Source: Strigamia acuminata | Lineage: Eukaryota > Arthropoda > Chilopoda > Geophilomorpha > Linotaeniidae | DNA length: 64,000 bases | Reading direction: 5' to 3' | NCBI GenBank assembly: GCA_949358305.1 | Contig: OX442318.1 | Coordinates: 9,348,501 to 9,412,500 of the forward strand | Part shown: positions 55,735 through 64,000 of the stretch, one piece after another | How positions within the stretch are numbered: position 1 is the stretch's first letter | How the letters are laid out: every line of letters starts with the position of its first letter | Position numbers and translations under genes: made by a program | The notes under the pieces: generated by a model | The model's database searches: none | Seen by the model: only the letters and a program-made list of their open reading frames with translations | Told to the model about the DNA's origin: nothing

Positions 55735-56237
55735 GGAGTTACTTTAGAATAGGGCCCGCTTCGGAACAGGCCCAAATTTTTTTTACTTACTAATTAAAGC
55801 GTGCTGTGTCCGAAAATGACACCTAAAATTGTCGGAAATGAAGCGTTCCGGTCAAAAACAGCTTCGGACTACGTCGAATGTACGAAATGCACGGCCGCGT
55901 GGCCGCCATTATCGCTTGATGCGGCTTGTTGCGTGTTTTTTTCTTTTTTTCCTAACAAGGGGGGGCTAGCATCCCCCCTTGACCCCCCCGCGAACCTCAC
56001 CTTACCCGGTTTTTTTATGCAAACCAGTCGGGGATAATCGAGCAACAAGATAATCAGGCAACAATGGCGGCCACACAGCCCTTTGGCTGATGTAAACGAG
56101 AGCTTTTACTCAGCATTTTCAACCAGATAACTTAATTTCCGACACGTTTGAGTGTCATTTTCGAACTCAGCATACCTTTTTTGGTAAGTAACTAAATTTT
56201 GGGCCCATTCCGAGCAGGCCCTATTGTAAAGTAAGCC
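55735..56237. mobile_element. Long inverted repeat of a Tc1-like element
   Basis: TTACTTTAGAATAGGGCCCG at 55739 and onward to GTGTCCGAAAATGACACCTA and GTCGGAAATGAAGC is repeated inverted at 56237 down to about 56100. The arms are about 130 bp each, diverged and separated by about 230 bp that includes a C-rich run near 55970-55990. The right arm overlaps the end of the transposase relic, so these look like long Tc1-type TIRs or two copies facing each other. Confidence 0.65.
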
Positions 56238-56480
56238 CCCATCTTTATTTAAAATTACTTCAAACATCCTGTTCGGGATTGATTCTATGAAATGCGAAAG
56301 AAATTTTCTCCGAAGCATTTGTCTTGTACTGACTGATCCTTTGGCATAAATTACGCGAACTAATTGTCCACAAACATTCTCCGCTGGTTTAAAGTCTGGA
56401 CTTTTCGATGTCCATTAAAGCAATTCTGTAATGATTAAACCAGGCTCTTGTAGCTTTTTGGACAACGTATCTATTTTGTG
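56106..56480 (-). pseudogene. Degenerate Tc1/mariner transposase (C-terminal part)
   Basis: Minus-strand reading shows ATRAWFNHYRIALMD, then after a frame break WTSKSPDFKPAENVCGQLVR, matching the Tc1 DDE signature region W-P-x-x-S-P-D-L-N-P-I-E-N-L-W. Next comes ESIPNRMFEVILNKDGG, matching the conserved SMPRRIxAVIKAKGG end. The frame break between the two blocks, substitution of the usual W by C after ENV, and the loss of everything N-terminal show it is inactive. Confidence 0.85.
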
Positions 56481-58865
56481 CGTAAACGGTTGAACATTTT
56501 AGCGAGAACTTCAGCAGATAATCACCGAAGAATTTAATATTTCGCTTTTATAATGTATTCCATAAAAAATCCATGCAGAACTGACAAATCAATGGAAACT
56601 TGCAAATCACATCATCGGGTTTGTATGTATGCAGGAGCAGCCGAGCGTTAAATGCTTTCTTCGTTTCAATTTCTGTTTTCGCCACCTCGTGCCACTGTGT
56701 GTGATTCTAATAACAGCCAATGTCAATTGGCATGCCTACTACAATTTATATCAAAATTCCAAAATGTTGTATGACAAAGCCGTGGTTTCTGGGTGTGTGA
56801 GTTTCTTTCCTTCAGTTTCAGCTAATATGGATTTCAAGAATGAAAGAAATTGGCAAGCATTATACCCTGGCGTTAATTATTAATGCATACATGAGTCAAG
56901 CCTGTTGGAATGACTAAATTCATTAATTTTTAGTTTCTTTCAATGTCTGGCATTGTCTCCACCTTAAGAAAAATAGTACTTGGCGTTTTATGATTTTATA
57001 ACCCTAGGATGTGACTCTCTAAATCCGAGGACAAGTAATGGATGAAAAAGTACATAAAAGATGACCAACTCCACCATGACAACATAAAACAAACAAGTAA
57101 AATGTAAACATTAACCAAGCAAACAACAACATACGTACAAAGCCCTCTCTGCGCCTAATTTGCCAGCGAATAGAGTAGGCGTATGTATTCATGAAAATAT
57201 TGTTTCTTGCGTGTGTTTTTTGGTCCTGCTGTGTATGAGGAATAAATTATTCAAACCTGTGAACTCACAAATTGAGTTTATTAATTTAAACAACAAAGCC
57301 TTTCGTCTACAGTCATCGCCGGGCTGTTTAACGATTCCTTTATCCAGCCAATAGTCATTCATATTTGATGTTTGTCCCAAAATTGATCTGGTTCCTGTAA
57401 TTTATCTCAAACTATATTTCCAGAAATTAAAAATGATATCAGAAAATATGACACAACACCATGAGTATTTCCTTTGGGAAGTGCATCTGTCACTGCTATT
57501 CATCTTTAACTACCGTGTTTTATCGATTAAGAGCCGCGGCTCTTATTCAAAACGGCCATTTTTGTCAGCAATTACAATTTCGGTTTTTCGTTCGTTACAT
57601 TTGTTTAATGTAACAAGCGAAGTACGAACGTCACGAACGAAGCAAATAGTATCGAATACTTTTTTCCCAGCACTCATTTTCTCACTTTGGCTGGCCATAA
57701 CTCAGAAAAAAAAGATGATGGCGATAAACAGTTGAGAAATTTAGAAACTACACTTTATTTGGAATAAAACAGCGTTTTGAGATGAGACAATATCTTTTTA
57801 TTTATCACAGAAAAATACAAAAAGGAAAATCAAGTGTTCGAAAAAATATGAGATAAACGATACCGTTACTTTTGCAAAAATACGGCATACTTGGTGTCTC
57901 AGCCGCTTCTTACCCACAATCCCTCAGTTCGCAGTCGAGTATATTTAAGTCCGCGATACACCACATAAATTCACACTTAAATTCATCACCCAGCCAAAGC
58001 AAAACAACAACAAGAATACTAATTAAGAAAACTATTATTCTAACCAAGCTTTCCGGTCATTCCAATGCCGGATGAAACAAACGGCTTTTCCCCTTAACTC
58101 TTTTTTAATATCCCAACATCCAGCAGCTTTCACCGCATCCACAGAGCAAAGGTCGCTCCCCATTTCGTGCATCAAGGGTCATTCACACATCTTGCAACAG
58201 TTGCATAATTTCCGCAACCTCGGTTTCATTACTGCGATTCAAATTCGCATTTCGCCCGATCCAAAAATCCCTTTCTTTATCTTTATGTTTGCGACACAAA
58301 TAAATCAGACTTTTGATTTAAAAATATCTAAAAAAGAGAAAGGGAAAAAAAGTGCACACATGACGGGTCACAAAAGAGCTGAGTCGACGAGAAATCTCTG
58401 TCAGAAACACACTCCTTCTTTGGACATGTATCCAACCCACTCTTCACCGAAATGGGACCCATCTGTCCTAACGGCCTGGCCAATTTCCTATCTAGACAAC
58501 CAACTGCTAGATAAAACCTTAGGTGATGATGGCCTAGTGTGACTGCCAAAGAAATTATGGTTCTGGATGACCGATGCAACTGAATGCCTTGTGAACTCGC
58601 CTGTTTTCTCGCCATCCTTCCTCCCTCTTCACGTCTCGCGCGTTGCTATGACAACAGACTCCACTCACTGCCAAGAGGATGCATTCGCCTTGGAAACGAC
58701 CAGTTTGAGGGGTTCGGAATGAAAGGGGAAAAAAATGTATAAAATGAGGATGTTCAGATCAAGGGGAATTGCTGTTTACTATGCCACGTCATTTGACAGC
58801 TTCAATTTCAAGTGGGGCATTTAATTTTTGTTGTATTCGTGGAATGGCCGAGTATTGTGCGCTGC

Positions 58866-58896
58866 TCGTTCACTCGTTCACTCGTTCACTCGTTCT
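58866..58896. repeat. CGTTCACT octanucleotide repeat
   Basis: About four tandem copies of CGTTCACT. Confidence 0.9.
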
Positions 58897-60535
58897 GAGT
58901 AAATAAGCCATCTGTTGGCGGATTTCATCTTAAAACAACATAATTGCAATAATTTTTTAATTTTTGATTTTTCTGAATTTTTTTTTGGAGGGAAAATTGA
59001 TTTTAATTTGAGTTTGGGAAAATATTTTTGTCGGGAGGGAAAAGTAATCGATGATTTCGTGCTAATAAAAAGAGAGGGGGGAAAATGTTAAGCCGGGTGC
59101 AATTTTTCGGCTATTTTTCCTTGAATTGTCTCTAATCTCGGTGATCGGGCTGCAAATTCCTCCAAACTAAGTACATTTAAGCAATAATCAATGAAGTGTA
59201 AGTACACGTCATAAATTTAGTTAATGTCTCTAAATAAAATCTTTCCCTGGAGAAAACTTCAGCTATGAAATTAGTTTTTGAGAAATAAAAATGGAGAGAA
59301 AAAAAATTTAATATATATGTCAAAAAAAAATAGAAATGAAAAGAAGAAATAGTGTTAGGGGGAGGGAGGAAAGTGGGTGGAAATATTACTAGAAATGCTC
59401 TTTGTCTACAGTTTGCGCATCATGGTCTGCGCAGACATGGTTCAAATACGGTTCAAATTGTGAATTACGTTTTATTTTTATAGCTTTTATTGATTTATTG
59501 GTATTGCTAGTTGTTTTCTTTGGTTTAGCAAAATAAACAGCGAATTAAATGATTGTTTCAGTGTAAATATGTTTAATTTATCTCTGAAAATTTGTGTAGT
59601 TTCATGTTTAACTTTTGTTGGATTTCATTCATCATTATTGCTTTCTAGTTAAAATTTCAGCATTAAAAAGAATTTCCTGTTGAATAAAGTAATTTCTAGT
59701 GATTTTCTACTCTAATGTTCGTCTGTATTCAATTTTACATTGCATACTTAATTTGAAACCATTTGTTGGCTATTATCATTATTTTGGACGATTTTTGCCA
59801 ATTCCAGTCCGGTTGTGAGGTTAGTCGTGTGTCATATTTCAATGTCTAGTTCAGTTGTGCGAATACTGCTACAACAACATGTCTACGAGTAGAATTACCG
59901 TCAGATGCAAAAATAAACACGAAGAACAATCTATTCTGAAATCAATTAAACAAATTGCCAATAATTTACAGTATTTTTTTTAGATATTACACGAAAACTA
60001 GATGTATAATCCAAGATGGGCGCCATATTGCATGCAGAGCCCCATCTTGAGACAATCATCAGAAACTTCTATAAAAGCGCTTTAGTTAAAACTCTAAAAA
60101 TCAGCAAACCACAACATTATTTCAACGAAACGTTCATACTCAAGTTAAAAATATAAAATTTATTAAAAAAAATCCATCTCTCTTTCCCCGAGGATAAGGA
60201 ATATACAAAGTTTGCTCTTTCATTTTCTTGATGTATTACAAATTCACCTCAATAGGCATGTCAGGATTGATTTTTTCCCCCGGTCTTGCATTTGCTGCTG
60301 TGCCGCGAGCAAACAACAGTCAAGACTTGTCAGAATCAAAGGTACATTTTCCTTTCAAAAACTAGATCTTTAATGCAATTCTCGGCAGAGTCTCATCTGG
60401 GAGATTGCAGGCGAAGTCCTCCACAAGACGTTCCACCAACAAAAACCGAAAAACAATTTTAGTTGCGCAAAAAATTAGGTTAGACACAGAAAAGAAAAAC
60501 AAAAATTCCACTCAAAAAATAAATAACCACAAAAA

Positions 60536-60650
60536 CCAAATTTTACAGATAAAAAGATAAAAACGCGGATTAAGCGTGCGGCAAACAACTAAAAACACAA
60601 AAACCAAATTTTACAGATAAAAACGTGGATTAAGCGTGCGGCAAGCGATA
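60536..60650. repeat. Tandem duplication of about 60 bp
   Basis: AAACCAAATTTTACAGATAA followed by AACG(C/T)GGATTAAGCGTGCGGCAA occurs twice in a row; the first copy has an extra AAGATA. Confidence 0.85.
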
Positions 60651-60951
60651 AATTCAAAAGCGACCCGAGTACCTGACAGATTACACTCGGAGTATGAATC
60701 ATTTTATTAGAGACACCGTTATTCACTCAGAGAAAATACCCACACAACTGAATAATTCATCACTAAGCAGGAGATGAACAAATTTTTACCTCATAAATAA
60801 TGCCCTCTTTCGCCGTCAAGGTGGACATTGATTATTGACCAAAAGATGAGATTTTTCCCATCAAAACTGATGCATTTATGAACATCGCCTTCTATTATTT
60901 ACAAGACAAAGTAATTGGGTTATCACGAGTAAAATGTATAGCGTGCCTTTC

Positions 60952-61019
60952 AAATCTTTTTTTTCTTTTTCTTGTTGTTCAATCAAAGTATCAACCACAG
61001 ATCGCTCCGATTCAGCCAT
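60952..61019 (-). CDS. Candidate first coding exon of a minus-strand gene
   Basis: ATG at 61019 in a strong start context (TTAAAATGG), encoding MAESERSVVDTLIEQQEKEK followed by KDLK, a charged helix that looks like a genuine N-terminus. The sequence upstream on the minus strand is GC-richer and has an ATTGG (CCAAT-box) near 61070. The E-x-x-I-x-x-Q-x-K-E-K-K-D-L pattern resembles the N-terminal coiled coil of OTUD6-type deubiquitinases, but that is a weak guess. The frame runs on to a stop near 60876 through a hydrophobic stretch. The exon end is not certain: a GC donor may follow AAAG near 60947, and a GTAAAT lies further on. Confidence 0.3.
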
Positions 61020-61079
61020 TTTAACAGTCTCCAACACGTTGCGCTGTAACTCGCTCAAGAAAAGCCCATAAGCCAATCA

Positions 61080-62174
61080 CACCGCGCGTTTCAAGTGAAA
61101 ATGTTCACTCTAATCTTGGCTTTGAAACGCAAGTGCCAAAAAATGCCAGCCAATTACAAGCATTCTTTGCGCAACCGTGGAGATTTATAGATGGAAACGG
61201 ATTAATATCCTTTGCGGATTTCCGAACGACATCGAAGAAACATCGGACGAAAATTAATTGAATACTCAAATATGAAACACTGCAATTTTTAATTGGTTTC
61301 CTTTAATCCAAAAGCGAAACAATCGACGCATGCAATTGATTCACAACATCGAGGGCGGTTCCAATGGTCAATTCCCATAAACGTTCTTTTGGAAAATTGC
61401 AAGCAAAACCTTAACTTTCCTTCTTTCTCCAGCATCGTATCGATCCACCATGCGTGTTGTCGTAGTTGGTTGGAATTTTAAAGGTGACACACAAGGCTAA
61501 ATGGAATGCACAAAACCAAGCATCAAAAACACAACCACCAACAGTCTTATAAATAGCTTCCAATTGAAAAAGAAAGAAAAAAGAAGAAAAAAAAATAAAC
61601 CTGACGAATCTCAAGACTAAATAAACATTGATTAACAAGTCAGTCGCAGCATGCATGCACACTAACTTATTTTGGGTGTGAAATTGAAGAAAAAGACCAA
61701 ACCTCCTTTCCCCAATCTTCAAACTGGCCATTCATCGACTGCCTTCAGCCAAAGGCAGAGAGGTGTGGCAGAGCAACACATTTACTCGGGCGAGTTGGCA
61801 ACTCTATTACATGGCCTTGGTCAATTTACAATATATTCCAGCTGCAACCAACTGCTCGGCCATGGAAATCCCTCCAGGACCCAAAATTATGCATCATTGC
61901 ATGCCAAAATATTCAACTTTTGTTCGCAATCACGTACCGATAAGCACGTTGCCGCTTCAAACTCATTTACCACTCATATGCACCTTTCTCCCATTCAATT
62001 TCGAGTGAAAAGAAAAAGCTGATAATGCGTGTTGTTGTGTATATTTACCGCGTGCAAACAGATAGCTGGGAACGAACTAGCTCATTACCAACACACTTGT
62101 CAACATTTTCTAGTTTTGTTCAACATTGTTTATTTATCTATATCGTCTTGATATAGATACGAAACAGAGATCAA
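61080..62174. other. Nothing recognised; possible promoter at left edge
   Basis: The first 70 bases are the presumed promoter of the minus-strand candidate. The rest has no supported gene or repeat. Confidence 0.35.
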
Positions 62175-62284
62175 TCACTATACTCTGTTCCGATACAACG
62201 TTGTCCTAATTCCAGCCGTATCACTGGTGTAGTGGCACAAAAAAGTAGTCCATAACACCAGAATTGTTATCTAACTAGGCAAAA
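62175..62284. mobile_element. Truncated family A-related element
   Basis: TACTCTGTTCCGATACAACG, then TTGTCCTAATTCCAGCCGTA and TCACTGGTGTAGTGGCACAA match the complement of the right end of 20075-21040. It is cut at the family B element that follows. Confidence 0.65.
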
Positions 62285-62285
62285 C

Positions 62286-62315
62286 ATGCATCCCGCAAAC
62301 GTTTGCGGGATGCAT
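62286..62315. repeat. 30-bp perfect palindrome at a MITE junction
   Basis: ATGCATCCCGCAAAC immediately followed by its exact reverse complement. The right half is the family B terminus; the left half is an inverted copy of that same terminus. Confidence 0.9.
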
Positions 62316-62745
62316 TTTTCCCTTATTTTGCTCCACGATACACTATTTTAGTGCCATATCGTAAGGGAAAAATCTTTAGTGTATCGTTTTCAACACTAAA
62401 TTAAAATATAGCGCAGCCAATCAAAATTGAGAACACTATATTGTTAGCTCCGCCCATTGCAAATGGCGATTATTTTTTTGTCCTGATCAAACACATCACA
62501 GTCATAGGTACGTAGATTGAATGATAAGTGAGGCCCAAAATTGAATTTTAGGCCCAAAACCATACTTTATAGGCATAATAATGGAATTTTATGCAGAAAT
62601 TTGCAAATTTACGCCCCCAAATTGAATTTTTAGACCCAAAATTACTAACTGTCAGCAGTTGGCTGAAATAGTGTAGTGATAAGGAAAAAGTGCAGCCCGC
62701 ATAGTCTTTAACTGTAAGGGAAAAATGCATCCCGCAAACACTCTA
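62301..62745. mobile_element. MITE (family B), copy 2, about 445 bp
   Basis: Left GTTTGCGGGATGCATTTTTC, right the complement of AAAAATGCATCCCGCAAACA(CTCTA). Its left 170 bp closely match 15369-15540. The right part contains repeated GGCCCAAAATTGAATTT blocks shared, inverted, with 63726-64000. Confidence 0.8.
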
Positions 62746-63725
62746 TTATCTCATGCAAAAAGGCTTAAATTTGAGTTTAATAAGCAAACTTCAATGGATA
62801 AATAATTACACAAAATGAAGACTGGTATAAACCGGTGGGAAAACACAGCGAAATCAACTTTGAAGGATATCTGAAATGTTGACCGATCTTTTAGAAAATC
62901 CAACCGTATTGTTTGATTTCCACTTAGATCCTTCGTGTTTACAGGTAACTGGTTTTCAAAAAATGTTTCTCCATTGCCCCAATTCTGAAAATTGTAGAAA
63001 TTCTTTCCAATAAAGTCCAGTCCAGAAATGTCCACAACATTCCCCTTATTTTCTCCAAACACAAAAATAACAAGATAATAATATAATGGCTGACAACTGA
63101 TCTAATATAACAGCAAACCTTGAATCGATTCGACTTTCTATATGTGCTGCCATTGTATAGGCAGGTTATATGAAAGTAATATATGACCCTACGTCTCGTT
63201 TCTATTACAAATTTGCAGCCGCCAGTACGCAAGAAAAGTCTAATGTCAAGGAAAGAACCCATGCGTGAATTTTCATCTCCATGTGTGAAGATGAAAGGAA
63301 GTAGAAGAGAGGTATCACACCATGCACTGCACGCCATTATGCTCATGATCTACAGTGTGCCATACATCTACATACCTTCTTTTCACAATGTCCACAAAAA
63401 AATAATTTAAAATAATATCTCTTTTGTGTTTGTAGTCCCGCATGGTTCATAAATACATTGAGTTATAATGCAATGTATTTTGATATGCATTGGGTTTGCC
63501 AAAAATAGTTTTAGTAATACAATTGGTTTGCAAATAATTTTGTAAAATGTATTACGAAATATATTCCCTAGTATGTGTTTTAATGCCAAATATAATTTGC
63601 CATAGGTCTTCCCCTGAATACATGACGTTATATTTGAGTACATTGACTGTTTTAGATCGATTTTGACGGGTGCGATGCCGGGAAGCATCGAATTCAAAAC
63701 GAATTAAAACGGACTTCATTTATTA
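62746..63725. other. Nothing recognised
   Basis: No supported gene. The 63450-63600 part is loosely similar, in inverse orientation, to 24600-24760 (TGTATTACGAAAT, TTGGTTTGCAAAT), suggesting an old repeat. Confidence 0.35.
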
Positions 63726-64000
63726 GAGAGTTTGCGGGATGCATTTTTCCCTTTCAGTTAAACACTATACGGTATAAAAATAGTGTAAGGGAAAAATGAT
63801 AAATTAAGTTTTTGCGGGCTGCACTTTTCCCTTATCACTACACTATTTCAGCCAACTACTGACAGTTAGTAATTTTGGGCCTAAAAATTCAATTTGGGGG
63901 CGTAAATGTGCAAATTTCTGCATAAAATTCCATTATTATACCTATAAAGTATGGCTTTGGGCCTAAAATTCAATTTTGGGCCTCAAATTCAATTTTGGGC
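63726..64000. mobile_element. MITE (family B), copy 3, cut by window end
   Basis: Starts GAGAGTTTGCGGGATGCATT after TA. The interior has a second internal terminus-like block (TTTTTGCGGGCTGCACTTTTC) and GGGCCTAAAATTCAATTTTG repeats inverted relative to copy 2. The right end is beyond the window. Confidence 0.75.

Larger units (their letters stand above)
56481..60870. other. Nothing recognised apart from short repeats
   Basis: Contains the octanucleotide repeat at 58866-58896 and a duplicated segment at 60536-60650. Open frames at 56629-56883, 57433-57735 and 58072-58542 lack recognisable motifs or splice context. Confidence 0.35.

Noticed and set aside
55606-55752. Small frame MPDNSVSTSGNRLHPED...GVTLE ending at the Tc1 inverted repeat
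   Set aside because: Its last codons are the inverted-repeat arm of the Tc1-like element; the upstream part has no recognised similarity, so coding is not supported.
58072-58542. 156-codon plus-strand frame, longest in the window
   Set aside because: No recognisable domain, biased toward S, H, T and I as expected from AT-rich antisense sequence, and no splice or promoter context.
63439-63660. Similarity to 24600-24760 as a defined repeat family
   Set aside because: Similarity is loose and dominated by AT-rich words; no boundaries could be set.

Overview
The window is eukaryotic nuclear DNA. It is AT-rich and intron-rich, with GT..AG introns, AATAAA poly(A) signals and dozens of small terminal-inverted-repeat (TIR) elements. 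The one securely identified gene encodes the 3' part of a Dscam-type (Down syndrome cell adhesion molecule) receptor on the + strand. Its last fibronectin III domain, transmembrane segment and PYATF-containing cytoplasmic tail point to an arthropod or close invertebrate relative. The sequence alone does not fix the species, and a chelicerate, myriapod or crustacean are all possible.

Layout. Bases 1-17230 hold ten consecutive Dscam exons (1107-16905) whose splice phases match at every junction. They encode about 500 residues ending in Y-T-I-R-V. A poly(A) signal and GT-rich element follow near 17208-17235. The upstream part of the gene (Ig domains and earlier FNIII domains) lies outside the window. 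Bases 17.2-36.4 kb are intergenic with no recognisable gene. They carry many transposon relics, including pogo/Tigger-like TA-flanked elements, hAT MITEs, GC-rich 'GCCCGGGC' elements, ribosomal RNA gene fragments and a tRNA-like SINE candidate. At 36.4-36.9 kb a GC-richer patch with a TATA box leads into an ATG exon encoding a signal-peptide-like stretch that ends in a consensus donor in phase 1. This looks like the first coding exon of a second secreted or membrane protein gene, possibly a second Dscam-like gene in tandem. From 36.9 kb to the end no further exon of that gene could be recognised. The region holds AT-rich minisatellites, more MITEs, a degenerate Tc1 transposase inside an inverted repeat (55.7-56.5 kb), and a candidate first exon of an unrelated minus-strand gene at about 61.0 kb.

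The main structure beyond the genes is a dense, nested set of non-autonomous DNA transposons. Several have intact target-site duplications (TSDs) visible directly: 8 bp for hAT-like, TTA/TAA for Harbinger-like, and TA for pogo/mariner-like elements. Clear nests include a hAT MITE inside an 18-bp satellite inside a larger TA-flanked element (10.8-11.7 kb), and a Tigger-like element inside a 5S rRNA-like fragment (29.5-29.9 kb). The same part of 18S rRNA recurs as three dispersed fragments. No viral genes, CRISPR arrays or toxin genes were recognised.
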